Source of the DNA: Corydoras sp. C115 | Lineage: Eukaryota; Chordata; Actinopteri; Siluriformes; Callichthyidae | NCBI GenBank assembly: GCA_019802505.1 | Contig: JAFMOC010000083.1 | Span: 3,228,001-3,292,000, forward strand | Direction: 5' to 3' | DNA: 64,000 nucleotides | Part shown: piece by piece, positions 1-11,855 of the stretch | Layout of the letters: the number at the start of each line of letters is the position of its first letter | Position numbering within the stretch: position 1 is the first letter of the stretch | Notes under the pieces: model-generated | Seen by the model: only the letters and a program-made list of their open reading frames with translations | Databases searched by the model: none | Told to the model about the DNA's origin: nothing | Position numbers and translations under genes: made by a program

Positions 1-123
1 GTATGTGTGTATCACTGCACGGATGGGTTAAATGTGGACGACAATTATCTCTGTGTGTAAGCACAGTAGGCAAAATAGAACAAAACTCTAATCCCCAATT
101 GCTATACCATAACTACACCACAT

Positions 124-261
124 GATCCATCCATTATTTTCCACTTTATCCTCTACTAGGGTCGTGGATGCCATGCCCATCCAGAGGAGAATGTTTCGTG
201 TGCTGGGCAGATACACCCAGGACAGGACACAAATCTATCACTAGGCACACACTCACTCTCA

Positions 262-306
<45 letters not shown>

Positions 307-402
307 TATATGGGGCAATTTGGAGAATTCAGTTTACCTTAATCTATGTTTTTGGACTGTGGGAGGAAACCATGCTAACAACTAAGCCACCGTGCCATCC
401 TG
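124..402 (-). repeat. SINE family A copy with internal CA microsatellite
   Basis: It reads from the tetranucleotide tail (ATCCATCCATTA) to the head (AAGCCACCGTGCC) on the plus strand, so the element points left. The body near 241-302 has expanded into about 20 CA units. The segment between the Pol III boxes is largely deleted. Confidence 0.85.
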
Positions 403-2365
403 AATGATTCCAATAACCAAAATATGTTTTAAATATCACATGAAAAGACCTTGCATTACTAAAAACGAATTGTATTGAATTCAGAACATGTCAAAACACC
501 AAAAATTCAGTTTTGGCAAATGCAAGCATGGCCTGAGGGTCATTTAAAAGCAGGATATAATGATACACATAAGAATTCTATACGCAATCTAACATAGCCC
601 AACTTAATTGCTAGAAATCATTCCGAAAAATAGGCAGTTCAAAAATCTCTCACCAAACATTTAAATTCGCCAATAAACAATCCATGCAAATACACTTATA
701 CTGGGTTTGAGGCCCTAGAGCAACAATATCTCACTTATCTGCTGCTTTCCTAAGCTGCATTTTATATGAACCGCATTCCGCTGCCAACAAAGCCGCAAAT
801 CTCCTAAGCGTAGCTGTCCGACTTTGTTAGATGTTAGATTTTATATGCACACACTGCGCTAGCACAACAGAGCATTTAAGGAGATCTTGTACTGATCATC
901 CTTGTTACGGAAAGCATTTTAGGATAGTGATGCAAATGCAGCTGCACAAAAAGCTTTCCTCCCAGTAGTCAATAAAGCACGAGAAGAATTTTTCTACATT
1001 GTAAACAACAAGCCTTGTGTTGATTTGTGCCGTTACATTCCCCAAGAAAAACTACAAGCAAGACTATTGCTTTTTTAGCCCTGGGTAAAATGTGGAATTG
1101 GATAATCCTAGCTGAGCCTCTAAAAAACATTGCATCACTATGATGATGCGCACATCAGTCCGAATACTCTGAACTCAACTTTATGATGCTGGGGCCTCAG
1201 TATGCCATGTTGAGTTCTAAAGGGTTTTCATCAAGCTATGCCACAGTGTATTATTTGCACATATTGCAGACAGTCCAATTGCTAAGTCTGTGTTGTAAAC
1301 ACCCCTCTCTAAGTCCTTTCCCAGCTAAGAAGGTTCGGATTTCGAAAGTCCTGCTCTGGACTTGAAAATCAATAAACCGATTCATCCAATTCTCCATCAC
1401 TCTACCAATAAAACTTTATTAAAGATGCTTCAAAAAAGGAAGGATGAGAAGGAATTTCAGAAGACACAGAAATATCTCGGAAATAAGTTTCTAGTTCGTT
1501 TATATGGCGCTTTATACTGTATGAATAGCATTGTCCTAAAGCAGCCCTACAATTAAAATAAAAAAAGATGTGAAACCTCGAAAGAGCAGGCCAAGGCGAC
1601 AGTAGCAAGGGAAAAAAAATGACACTTTTCAAAAGAAACCTTGAGAGGATCAAGACTCAGTGGGGGAGCCATCCTGCTTAGATAGCCAGGCAAATTTAAT
1701 AGGTGTAAACATTAATAATGCAGAGCTTCTATGAGTAAAAGAGCAAATATACCACATGCTCAACAATACTGCTAACAAGCTTATATGAAAGGCCAGCGAA
1801 ATATTTTTCAGGAAAGTTCCTTCAGGGTACAGGATAGCTTATAATAATGAAGGGAACTGGTCGAGTATGTAGCACAAAGATGTACGGCCACTTTTTAGTG
1901 CATTTAGGGCAACCAGCCAATCAAGACAGTAATAGTATGCGGGTAATATCATGATATGAACCATTAGAATGAGGTGGATAAATGATTACAGTGGTTCTGA
2001 CTGTGGCATGATGATTAATGCCAGGCGGGTGGCTGACATCCTGGGATTTTCACACACAACACTCTCGGAATCGTGCGATACAAAAATAATATCCAGTGAG
2101 TGGCAGCTCTGCAATATGAAAAGACCTTATTGATGAGGGAGGTCAGTTGAAATTGACCAGATGGGTTCGAGATGACAGAACGCCTGCGGTTGCTTAGAAA
2201 ACAACCCAATTGCGTTGGAAAGAAGCATTCAAGAATTATAATATTCATTTTGGCAGAACGTTGGCGTTGTGGATAACACATCCAACTCTCGGGGATCCAG
2301 GTTTGAGTTTTCATGTTCTTCCTCTTTGCTCCTGCAGTCAAAATGAATTAAAGGTGAATTGGCCA
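403..2365. other. Intronic or intergenic DNA, no recognised feature
   Basis: No splice-bounded conserved coding segment, SINE body or microsatellite was seen. Composition is AT-rich and unique-looking. Short open frames here, including those near 1183-1556 and 2015-2341, show no family resemblance. Confidence 0.5.
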
Positions 2366-2680
2366 TGGCGGCACGGTGGTTTCCGGTCCGAATCCCAATT
2401 TGGGTGAAATTTACATGTTCTCCCTGTGTCCGCGTGGGTTTCTCCAGTTTCCCCCCACAGTCCAAAAACATGGATCAAGGTCAATTAAATTCTCCAAATT
2501 GCCCTACATACAGTGTGTTTGTATGTGTGTCTGTGTTAGTGTGTGTGTACCCAGTGATAGATTGGTGCCCTGTCCTGGGTGTATCTGCCCAGCGCCCGAC
2601 ACGTTCTCCCCTGGATGGGCATGGGGAACCCCCTCCATGACCCTAGTAGAGGATAAAGCAGAAGATAATGGATGGATGCA
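2366..2680 (+). repeat. SINE family A copy, head deleted internally
   Basis: It begins GGCGGCACGGTGG, then jumps to the B-box segment (GGTCCGAATCCCAA), so about 30 bp of the tRNA-like head are missing. The body and the GATGGATG tail are intact. A further degenerate 3' fragment follows at about 2698-2850. Confidence 0.85.
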
Positions 2681-2697
2681 AATTGGCCCTATACTGT

Positions 2698-2850
2698 AGC
2701 GATAGATCAGCACCCTGTCCTGAGTGAATCTCTCTAGCACCCAAAATGATCTCCCATGGATGGGCATGGGGAACCCCTGGATGGGGATGGGCATGGGCAA
2801 CACTCCCCTTCTCTTATAAAGGATTAAGTGAAAGATAATGAGATAAGATT
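2698..2850 (+). repeat. SINE family A 3' fragment
   Basis: It has only the GATAGATCAGCACCCTGTCC...GGATGGGCATGGGG part, with the last segment duplicated, ending GATAATGAGATAAG. It is old and diverged. Confidence 0.65.
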
Positions 2851-2924
2851 AATTTTTTGTTGATCTTGTAAGTTTGATGTGTATGGTTGGGGTGTATTTT
2901 GAATTTAAAAGTATTCAAATGGTT

Positions 2925-3136
2925 ACACAGTTCAAAAACATGGTTAAAGGTCAATTGAATTCTCCAAATTGCCCCTATAGAGTGTGTCTGTCTGAGTGAG
3001 TGTATCCAGCAATAGATCAGCACCCTGTCCTTGGTGTATCTGCCCAGCGCCCGAAGCGTTCTCCCATGGATGGGCATGGGGAACCCCCCCCGCGACCCTA
3101 GTAGCGGACAAAGCGGAACATAATAGATGGATAGAC
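2925..3136 (+). repeat. SINE family A copy, 5' truncated
   Basis: It starts at the CAGTTCAAAAACATGG part of the body and runs to the AATAGATGGATAG tail. The tRNA-like head is absent. Confidence 0.8.
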
Positions 3137-3470
3137 AAATAGTTACAAGCGGTTCTTGTTTTTTTTTTGGGTATTTCATATTCATATATTTCCGTAAACC
3201 TTTGTCTCCTGACGCACAATGAGAAGTCTGCTTTGTTAAATTAAGCACGAAAAGTGATAAACAATCCAATTATTAGGATGAGTAATTGTGACCATCGTTT
3301 TATCTATTGTCATGCCTCCTCTGTTCCCATCAACATTCTATCCAGGCATTCCAGACTGACACATCAGGTTAATAAATGCATGGTTTATAAACTCTAGCAC
3401 AGAGTAAAACTACTAAATGGAATTGAACTACTGCTTGTCGACATGCTTGTGAACCGCTTGAATGAAACAC

Positions 3471-3536
3471 CTCAGCGGGGTGTTCACAGACAGCTCAACC
3501 GCATTGAGCTCCGACACCTCAGACAGACTGATGAAC
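3471..3536 (-). CDS. arap2: Possible ARAP2-like exon H (PH domain fragment)
   Basis: A candidate 66-bp exon on the minus strand has a strong acceptor (tttgtcctttcag before GTTCATC) and a weaker donor (CTGAG/gtgttt). Reading from the second base gives FISLSEVSELNAVELSVNTP. This loosely resembles the I-N-I-N-E-V...NTG strand pair of the third ARAP2 PH domain. Its entry phase (2) does not join exon G (phase 1), so at least one further exon would be needed between 3537 and 18437. I could not find one. The match is short and could be chance. Confidence 0.35.
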
Positions 3537-3890
3537 CTGAAAGGACAAACCATGTGTAAGTAAAGAGCCGGGGAGGGTGGATTAGATAAGAGAGGGATTG
3601 GAGAAAATCACACGGAATGAAGCTGCTAGAACTCTGACCTTGTAAAGTACAACAGAACAGAAGATATCAAGTGAGAACAAAGAACGAGCTAGACAGCATG
3701 AGGCAGGCGTTCAGCGCAAAAACAAAAACTAATCAGAAATTAAAGGTTTCGGTTCCCCACCTGTCACTCAGTTCAGACAGTGCGTATTGATGGGACGTGA
3801 GTTAGGCAGTGTGTTTACGTTTGCTTAGATTCAAAGACAAAACTGAAGTTTTAAAGTCTAATAGTTCGAGTTTTTAAAGAAACTGGAAAA
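3537..3890. other. Intronic DNA without recognised feature
   Basis: Unique-looking sequence follows the candidate exon H on its upstream side. No PH-domain exon such as a KWCVLEGG-like coding stretch could be found here. Confidence 0.45.
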
Positions 3891-3904
3891 GGTATTGATG
3901 GTAG

Positions 3905-4150
3905 TTATGAAACACCTAGTTCATGTCCTTAAATCTGATTGGCTGATCAGTTTGTCCAGCCATGACATTATAGACAATGAGTCACATTCATATCAATGCG
4001 TGATAAACAATACATTATTTGAAATTATTTACCATAAATGGAAATGATTGTTAGAGAAACCGGAATCCTGTTACTCAGCGATCAATGTTCACTTTAAAAA
4101 CCAGACTAGATTATGTTGCAGAAGACCAGTTTAACAATTTTGCTTTTAAT
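3905..4150 (+). repeat. AT-rich MITE-like repeat (family D)
   Basis: It holds TTAAATCTGATTGGCTGA, TTGTCCAGCCATGACATTAT, CATATCAATGCGTGATA and GTTACTCAGCGATCAA. The same string of motifs recurs at 28340-28660 and, reversed, at 33830-34800, which defines a dispersed family. Its class is not certain. Confidence 0.6.
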
Positions 4151-4194
4151 AAACTCAATGATGAATCAAAACTTGCATTAAACTGGCATTAAAT

Positions 4195-4517
4195 GGGGCG
4201 GCACGGTGGCTTAGTAGTTAGCACGTTCGCCTCTCAGCACTTGGGAGTCCCAGTTCGAATCTCAATTTTGGGTGGAGTTTCCATGTTCTCCCCGTGTCCA
4301 CGTGGGTTTCCTCCGGGTTCTACGGCTTCCTCCCACAGTCCAAAAACATGGATCAAGGTCAACTGAATTCTCCAAATTGCCATATAGAGTGTGTTTGTGT
4401 GAGTGAGTGTGTGCCCAGCAATAGATTGGCACCCTGTCACGAGGCGTTCTGGATGGGCATGGGGAACCCCCCCGTGACAGTACTAGAGGATAAAGAGGAA
4501 GATAAAGGATGGATGGC
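4195..4517 (+). repeat. SINE family A copy, nearly full length
   Basis: It has an intact A box (TGGCTTAGTAG variant), a B box (GTTCGAATC), the body, and a short GGATGG tail. Part of the segment before the tail (CCCAGCGCCCGAAACG) is deleted. Confidence 0.88.
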
Positions 4518-4905
4518 ATTAATCGATGATTAATGGTACTTCTAGCACATCACAATGATTGTCAAAAATCCTTTCCAAAAGGTTCCTTTTGTATTGCGCC
4601 TCAACCAAACAGAGATGGACTGAATAGTGCATTCAGATGTTAATGTAACAGCCATTTTGTAAATCCAAAACCATATAACCAGTAAAGCCTGTGTTCAGCA
4701 AAATAAAGGTCATCACAGGTCTGGGACCTGATTACAATGCTGATGGAGCTCAACAACGTTAATGTCAGTGCTGTCAGTGAGACACCTGCAGCTACGTTTG
4801 TGGAGCTGAGTTTACGGTGGTACTCGAAGGTCTGTGAAGCTCTAAAAAAACAATCATTTTTGCATTAATATGACCTACAACATCAAACATTCACACAGGA
4901 CCTTA

Positions 4906-5430
4906 TACAGTATCAGTCATCACCTTCCTGCAGCATTGGCTTTACAGCTGCATTTACTCTTTTTACAATATAGATGGATGGTAGATGTACTTTATTTTAT
5001 TTTAATTACAGATTGTTGTACATCTGTTTTGTTAGTCCCCTGGTTGGTTCTCTGTTGGTCAGGACCATCACAGAACAGGTATCATTTGGGTGGTGGATTG
5101 TTTATAGTCAGTTCTGCAGTGACACTGAAGCGGTGAGGGGGTTTTAGTGCAGCAGGGCTGCTGTAGTTTCATTTAAACAGCTCAGTGACACTGCTGGGAT
5201 AGGAATAATGCACCAACCAAATAATACCTGCTCTGTGGTGCTACTATTGGGATCCTGGCCATTAGAACAGAGTAAAGGGGATGTAAACAGTATGTACTGT
5301 AGAACACAAACAGATGAACTACAGTCTGGAATTGTAGAACTACAAAGTCCATCTTTACGTTAAGTGGAACTGAGAACATGGAGAATAAGTGGAGCAAAAA
5401 TGGGCTGTGTTTATTTTGACTGGCACTGTA
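4906..5430 (+). mobile_element. Tc1/mariner-like MITE (family C)
   Basis: Imperfect terminal inverted repeats are TACAGTATCAGTCA at the left and TGACTGGCACTGTA at the right. Inside are long sub-terminal inverted segments (the GATGGACTTT...ACAGACTG type) and CAGTGACACTG motifs in both directions. No transposase frame is present, so it is non-autonomous. It is followed by a poly-A run and then a SINE. Confidence 0.75.
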
Positions 5431-5448
5431 AAAAAAAAAAAAAAAAAA

Positions 5449-5803
5449 GGCGGTATGGTGGCTTAGTGTTTAGCATGTTTGCCTCTCGGTGCTGGGGAAT
5501 CCTGGTTCGAATCCCAATCTGGGTGGAGATTCCATGTCCTTCCCCGTGTCCGCATGGGTTTCCTCCAGGTTCTCTGGTTTCCTCCCATAGTCCAAAAACA
5601 TGGGTTCAAGTTCAATTGAATTCTCCAAATTGCCCCATAGAGAGTGTGATTGTGTGAGTGAGTGTGTGTCCAGTGATAGGCGCCCTCTCTTGGGTTTATC
5701 TGCGTAGTGCCCGAAACATTCTCCCCTGGGCATGGGGAACCCCCCCGCAAACCCTAGTAGAGGATAAAGTGGAAGTTAATGGATGAATGGATGGATGGAT
5801 GTA
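5449..5803 (+). repeat. SINE family A copy, full length
   Basis: The head is GGCGGTATGGTGGCTTAGTG, the B box is GTTCGAATC and the tail is ATGGATGAATGGATGGATGG. It sits directly after the poly-A run that ends the MITE at 5430. Confidence 0.9.
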
Positions 5804-6547
5804 AAAACAGAAAATATATTTGATACATGATGGCTTTTGTTGTGAATATGATTCAGCATTGCAGATCGTTGAGTGGCACATGTTTACAAATCTCAACACA
5901 CTACAGAGAAATTTCTCAGCCGTCTCACTTTAACCTCAGCTATCTGAGCTTGTTTGTTCTTTGAGGTATTATCATGCCCAGATCAAAAGGCCTATGATTC
6001 TGCGAAAGGGCTTAAGGAGAAATTGGAAATCAATCATCCACTGTCCAGAGGCTCATCTACAAGTATAGAGGAGTTCAGACTACAGTGCAGGGCAAGCCAC
6101 AGAGCATGTTTTATCTGAGTAGACTGTCAAAAGAATGCTAAGAGAAGCTTATTTGAGCCACAGTGTGCACTTGCAAACGCCTTCGAAAAGGTCATGGTGT
6201 CTGCATTTACCTTTAGAAAAGGCTTCATAAGTATGACCTCTGAGTGCAACAGCAGGACAGTTCCAGAGGAAAACTAGTGTGCTAATGAATCTCTAAGGAA
6301 AGAAGCATGATTGCTGAAATTATATAGTGGAAAGCTTCCTCATAGTTTTTAAAGGAACACAGTCTGACCACAATCTTAATAGACGTGTCTGTGATTAAAC
6401 GGAACATTGACTGAGAGCTACCTGTGCAATATTAGTGTCTAACCTCACGAATTCTCACTTGGCTGAATGGGCAAGATTTTTATCAGACACACTCTGAAGT
6501 AAAAGCTATTATTCCCACAAATAGGGACTTCAGATTAATAGCTAGGT
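5804..6547. other. Possible decayed transposon, otherwise unrecognised
   Basis: The stretch 5990-6300 has the feel of a degraded coding sequence, with repeated short frames in one direction broken by stops. I could not assign a family. No splice-bounded exon was seen. Confidence 0.35.
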
Positions 6548-6825
6548 ACGGTACGGTGGCGTAGTGGTGCCTCTCAGTGCCGACGATCTAGGTTGGAATC
6601 CCGATTTGGATGGAGTTTCAATGTTTGGATGGGTTTCCTCTGGTTTTATGCCCACAATCCGAACACATGAACTGGCTGCTCTAAAATGCCCCTATGTAGA
6701 TTGCCCCTATGTAGTGTGGGTGTCTGTGTGAGTGAGTAAGTGTGTGCCCAGTGATAGATTGGCACCCTGTCCTGGGTGTTTCTGCCCAGCACCCATAACA
6801 TTCTACCCTGGTTGAGCATATATAC
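6548..6825 (+). repeat. SINE family A copy, degenerate
   Basis: It has a shortened head (GTACGGTGGCGTAGTGG, then GCCTCTCAGTGCC) and a diverged body with an internal repeat of GCCCCTATGTAG. It lacks a clear tail and ends in a short TATACACACACAC run. Confidence 0.75.
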
Positions 6826-7004
6826 ACACACACAAAACACTAAAATTGCTAATTACTAAAATCATTTTAGGCTTTTTTTTTAATCTTATACTTATTATTT
6901 ATTTATTCTAAGAGTAAAAATAAAAGTGGTTAGCATTTGGTTGCATTTTTTGGAAAGAATTTGGTTGTATCAAGTAGCGGCATTCCTGGAAATTTCTTGA
7001 AGAA

Positions 7005-7178
7005 TGGTTTCTCCCACAGTCCAAAAATTTGAATTGACATGCTCTAAATTGCCCCTATATAATTTGGCCCATACATAGTGTGTGAACGTCCGAAACGTTC
7101 TCCCCTGGATGGGCATGGGTAACCCCCCTGCGACCCTAGTACAATATAAAGCGGAAGATAATGGATGGATGGACGGAC
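7005..7178 (+). repeat. SINE family A copy, 5' truncated
   Basis: It begins at TTTCTCCCACAGTCC and ends with ATGGATGGATGGACGG. It faces the next copy tail to tail. Confidence 0.8.
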
Positions 7179-7230
7179 TATTAAGGGATTTGAGAAGTGG
7201 ACAAATACACAACTCTGTGAAAAGTATATT

Positions 7231-7370
7231 CATCCATCCGTCCATTATCTTCCACTTTAACCTGTGCTAGAGTCGCGAGGGGGGGGGGGTTCCCCATACC
7301 CATCAAGGGGAGAACGTTTCAGGCGCTGGGCAGATACACCCAGGACCAGGTGCCAATCTATCGCTGGACA
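7231..7370 (-). repeat. SINE family A copy, 5' truncated, inverted
   Basis: It opens with CATCCATCCGTCCATTATC (tail) and stops after ATCTATCGCTGGACA. With the copy ending at 7178 it forms an inverted pair separated by about 50 bp. Confidence 0.8.
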
Positions 7371-8090
7371 GTAAAAGAGATATTCAGTCCGCTAAATCAA
7401 TTATCAGAGGTCAAATGGACTTTGCTAAATAAGCAGTAACATCAAGTAGCGGCATTCCTGGAAGTTACTTGAAGAATGTTTTCAAACCCAGCCAATCGTG
7501 CTCTTATTAAAATGCTCAGGAAATACTTATCAATTATTAACAACAGGTTTTACCATAGAGTTTCAAGCCATTAGTGAGAGAGGCTTTGAGGCAACCTGGG
7601 TGCCAAGCTTAAAAAGAAAAATAAAGTGCCTTCCTCTCTCTGCTGGAAATGCGACGCAGCACTTCTTATTGGATTAAGAAGTTGAATTGCGCTGTTTAAG
7701 TAGCGCCTTTGAAATTTTCAGCCGAGGCACTACACTTAAGCTGCCATTACCACTACTGTGGAATGCTTGTTTATAATAGATGAAATAACAACCTATTTAT
7801 CGGCTGTGGAGTTTATAGAGCCACGGTGGACGTCTTAGTCGCACCCATTTCAAGTGGCTAAAGAGGTGCACAAATAACCAAAGAGGAAAATACAGAGAAT
7901 ATATCCCGTAATGTTTTCAGTAAGAAATGTACTAATTTCCTCATGAACTGAATCCAATAACTGGGTTAAACGTCTCTTATTTGATTTATATCGATCATGA
8001 CACTGGCTTTTAAACATGTACTGCTGCTATATTTATGTTCTATGTTTATATTTCTAATGTATACAATATCTTATATAGTTGCAAAAATTT
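7371..8090. other. Intronic DNA, no recognised feature
   Basis: Unique-looking sequence, with one short repeat: GGCATTCCTGGAAGTTACTTGAAGAATG at 7451-7478 echoes 6979-7006 (one difference), just left of the SINE at 7005. A short TA run ends it. Confidence 0.45.
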
Positions 8091-8107
8091 ATATATATAT
8101 ATATATA

Positions 8108-8412
8108 TGGGCATGGTGGCTTAGTGGTTAGCACATTCGCCTCTCAGCACTAGGGATTCCAGGTTCGAATTCCAATCTGGGTGGAGATTCCATGTTCTCC
8201 CCGTGTCCATGTGGGTTTCCTCCGGGTTCTCCGGTTTCCTCCCACAGTCCAAAATCTTATAAATCCACTTATAGATTGGCGTCCTGTCCTGGCTGTATCT
8301 GCCCAGCGCTCAAAACGTTCTCCCCTGGATGGGCATGGGGAACCCCCCCCCCCTGACCCTAGTAGAGGATAAAGTGTAAGATAATGGATGGATGGATGGA
8401 TGGATGGATGGG
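8108..8412 (+). repeat. SINE family A copy, full length with internal deletion
   Basis: It follows a TA run. The A and B boxes are present, the CAAAATCTTATAAATCC segment replaces about 60 bp of body, and the tail is six GGAT units. Confidence 0.88.
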
Positions 8413-9060
8413 CATTGGAGGGAGGGGGGCTGTATATATAATATATTATATTTATAGCTGTAGTTGTATATTATTTATATAATAGAATATTATGAATATT
8501 ATGAATCAACTATTAATATTCTACATATTTATACTGTATTTACATCTCATTTTTATGTTTAAAAATTTAAGTTCTGACTTTAAAAGAACAGGGTAAATGG
8601 GGTCCGTGAGCCATAATTTCGTTTATGTCTCATGTACCACATATATGCGATATAAATGATAATAAAATTCGCTTAAATCCTGTATGTACATCAAAACATA
8701 AGGATCCTTTAAAGAATCACGTTGCAATTAAATAGTTGACTTCTATGAAACTGTTGGATGTTGGGGAAAAAAGGCCGTACTTAACCTGAGAGACTTTTAC
8801 AACAGCAAACGAGTTATGGATAGATGAATGATTCAGAGCATGTCTGAAGTGGCAAGAGTACAAAGTCCTTCTTTTCAGGTCTAAAAAGGCAGACGGGATT
8901 TAACTATCCAAAACTGTGGGACTACAAGGTCTCATAACTGCAGAGCTGTTATAACACCCACACTTCTGTGTTCCTTTTCAGGCACAAGGGGTTCATACAG
9001 GTTGGCTGTGGACCTGGAACGATGGAATCCAGTTTCTTCGCCATATTTTAGGTATCTATT
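8413..9060. other. AT-rich intronic DNA with an unexplained coding-like patch
   Basis: It is mostly AT-rich. On the minus strand about 9045-8938 reads ETGFHRSRSTANLYEPL, then VPEKEHRSVGV, before a stop. The residue mix is protein-like but I recognise no family, and no splice sites fit the ARAP frame. Confidence 0.35.
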
Positions 9061-9064
9061 AGGG

Positions 9065-9292
9065 CTTTGGGGCAGGGCGTTTCCATGTTCTCCCCTTGTC
9101 CACATGGGTTTCCTCCGGGTTCTCCGGGTTCCTCCCACAGTCCAAAAACATGGATCAAGGTCAATTGAATTCTCCAAATTGCGTGAGCATCTCCTGGGTG
9201 TATCTGCCCAGCGCCCGAAACGTTCTCCACCGGATGGGCATAGGGAACCTAGTAGAGGAAAAAATGGAAAATAATGGATGGATGGATGCATC
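9065..9292 (+). repeat. SINE family A copy, 5' truncated
   Basis: The body starts at TTTCCATGTTCTCCCC and runs to ATGGATGGATGCAT. The ATATAGAGTGTGTTTG...CAGTGATAG section is deleted. Confidence 0.8.
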
Positions 9293-9557
9293 GATGGACA
9301 TTGGAGGGAGGGGGGCTGTAAAAGTATTTTTCCAGGTTATATGGACAGCTATAACTTTCAGTAAGGGAGGAAATAATAATTGCAGGCACGCTACACTGTG
9401 AGAAGAAAACAACATTTGGAGGGAGTGTAATACTTCGGTCAATACTCTGCAGGGAAACCATTCGGAGTTTGCCATGTCACTCATTCCCACTTATCTGACA
9501 ATTGGGAGAGGGAAATCACAATGCTTTAAAAAATTACTTCGAATTTGCAATAATCTC

Positions 9558-9797
9558 ATCTTTTTATATTCCACTTAATCCTATAATGGGGACTAGGGTT
9601 GTAGACGGGGTTCCCATGCCCAAAGAAAAATATTTCGGATGCTTGCGAGATAAATTGTCTAATATAGGGACAATTTAGAGCAGTCAAATAACCTTAAATT
9701 CATGTATTTGGACTGTGGGAGGAAACCGGAGAACCCAGAGAAAACCCACGCAGAAACGGGGAGAACATGGAAACTCCACCCAGATCCAGAACGATGG
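9558..9797 (-). repeat. SINE family A copy, diverged
   Basis: It runs from TTTTTATATTCCACTTAATCC to AACTCCACCCAGATCC on the plus strand, so it is inverted. It is old, with many substitutions, and abuts a plus-strand copy head to head. Confidence 0.7.
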
Positions 9798-9807
9798 TTC
9801 ATGTCCT

Positions 9808-10078
9808 GCTGGGAATATAGGTTAAAATCATAATCTGCATGGAGGTCTTTCCATGTTGGGTTGGGTTTTTCAAGGGATCGCTGATTACCTCCAACGGTCC
9901 AAAAACATGGGTTATAATTAAATTGGCTTCTTCAAATTCTCCAAATTGCCCTATTCAAATTGCCCCTATATGTGTGAGTGTGTGTGACTATGTGAGTCTG
10001 TGCCCAGCGATTGATTGGCACCCTGTCATAGGTTTATCTGACCAGGGCCCGAAACATTTTCCCATGGATGGGCACCCC
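9808..10078 (+). repeat. SINE family A copy, diverged
   Basis: The body runs from CATGGAGGTCTTTCCATG to CCCATGGATGGGCACC. The A box is lost. Confidence 0.7.
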
Positions 10079-10087
10079 ACCCTCATA

Positions 10088-10437
10088 ATAACCATCCATC
10101 CGTCCATAATCTTCTGCTTTATCCTCTACTAGGGTCACAGGGGGTTCCCCATGCCCATCCCGGGGAGAACGTTTCAGCCACTGGGCAGATACACCCAGGA
10201 CAGGATGCAAATCTATCACTGGGCACACTCACACAGACAGACACACACACACTCTCTATATGGGGCAATTTGGAGCATTCAATTGATTGATCCATGTTTT
10301 TGGACTGTGGGAGGAAACCAGAGAACCCGGAGGAAACCCACGTGGACACAGGGAGAATCCACCCAGATTGGGATTCGAACCGGGAATCCCAAACCTGAGA
10401 GGAGAACGTGCTAACCATTAAATCACTATGCCGCCTC
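10088..10437 (-). repeat. SINE family A copy, full length, inverted
   Basis: The tail is ATCCATCCGTCCATAATC. The B box is read on the minus strand at about 10374-10382 (GGGATTCGAACC on plus). The head ends CACTATGCCGCC. Confidence 0.9.
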
Positions 10438-11249
10438 CCCCATAACATGTTAAGTTATTTCATTTTTATATATTTTTTACATCTCTGTTTGCCGTGGCAT
10501 TGCTTGCTGGGTTTTTCCAAGCAATATTTGGAAATAGTTTTAAGAAACATGATGTTTTCCAAGCTTATCAATAATCTATGGGGATATTTATAAAAACAGG
10601 TTTCATTCAAGGCTCCTCCACTTCCAAAAAGATGTGTGATTTTACATTGATTCATTTTCCCAAACATGTAGTGATTCTAGATACCACAACATTTTGAAAC
10701 AAGCGGTGTTGCTCTAACACAGTCCATATGACATACAAAAGAATATCACACAACCTATTACATTTCTATTTGCTTACAAAAGGCATCACAAAAGCAATCG
10801 CTTGACCTGGCGAACGTAAACAAGCACAATTTGACATACGATGGTTTATACATCACAATAACAAACGTAGCAACCAACAGATGGCAGGGACAATGCTTCT
10901 GCGCATTAACCTTCTATAATACGGCAACATATTGCAGTTCGCTCTCTGTAAGCTCCATTACGCGGCCTGATCCGCAGAGTTGGAAGCCAGACATACAGCG
11001 GCGTTTCCAAAATCGACTCAAAGAGATATTTGTTTCAATGAAGTGCAACGCAGCGGAGCGTGCAGAATCAGAGTTTGCTCTGCTGAGGAGTTGTAATTTG
11101 TCCATCTAGTTGTTCAGAGAGCGGAAATGAGTTAGAAGTAAGCTCATGATTCTTAAGACTGGAACAAAGTAGTAGGATGAGGAATGTACAGCTCTTTTCT
11201 GTAACCAAGTGATTTACATGGAGTGGATGGGAAGGAGTACATAAATAAC
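10438..11249. other. Intronic DNA with a slightly CpG-richer patch
   Basis: No exon was identified. At 10930-11105 CpG is more frequent than nearby. Both strands are open there over about 60 codons, without any family likeness. Confidence 0.4.
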
Positions 11250-11511
11250 CATCCATTATCTTCCGCTTTATCCTCTATTAGGCCGCGGGGGGGTTCCCCA
11301 TGCCCATCCAGGGGAGAATGTTTCGGGTGCTGGCCAGGACAGAGCGCCAATCTATCACTGGGCACACTCACACACACCCAAACACACTCGATATGGGGCA
11401 ATTTGAAGCATTCAATTTAATTGATCCATGTTTTTGAACTGTGGGAGGAAACCGGAGAACCCTGAGGAAACCCACGTGGACACGGGGAGAACATAGAATC
11501 TCCACCCAGAT
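11250..11511 (-). repeat. SINE family A copy, head missing
   Basis: It is inverted, with tail CCATCCATTATCTTCCGC, ending at TCTCCACCCAGAT where the next copy starts. The two copies are joined head to head. Confidence 0.85.
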
Positions 11512-11855
11512 GCCTTAGTGGTTAGCACGTTCGCCTCTCAGCGCTAGGGATTCCCGGTTTGAATGCCCATCTGGGTGGAGTTTCCAAGTTCTCCCCGTGT
11601 CAGCGTGGATTTCCGCCGGGTTATCCGGTTTCCTCCCACAGTCCAAAAACATGGATCAAGTCAATTGAATTCTCAAAATTGCCCCATATAGAGTGTGTCT
11701 GTGTGAGTGAGTGTGTGCCCAGTGATGGATTGGCGCCCTGTCCTGGGTGTATCTGCCCAGTGCCTGAGATGTTCTCCCCTGGATGGTCATGGGGAACCCC
11801 ACCGCGACCCTAATAGAGGATAAAGCGGGAGATAATGAATGAATGAATGAATATA
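11512..11855 (+). repeat. SINE family A copy, GAAT-tail subfamily
   Basis: It begins at TGCCTTAGTGGTTAGC (short head). Diagnostic changes are GACCCTAATAGAGGATAAA and GCGGGAGATAATGAATG, followed by four GAAT units. Confidence 0.9.

Noticed and set aside
2229..2803. Overlapping frames with HPGQ/RTGRQSITGHT-like peptides, also at many other places
   Set aside because: The same peptides recur wherever SINE family A occurs; they are translations of the repeat.
5990..6300. Decayed transposase gene
   Set aside because: It looked coding-like, but no family motif such as a DDE pattern could be recognised, so it was left as unassigned.
10831..11109. Open frames on both strands with slightly raised CpG
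   Set aside because: No domain, no splice pattern linking to the ARAP gene and no known family; kept only as an unexplained patch.
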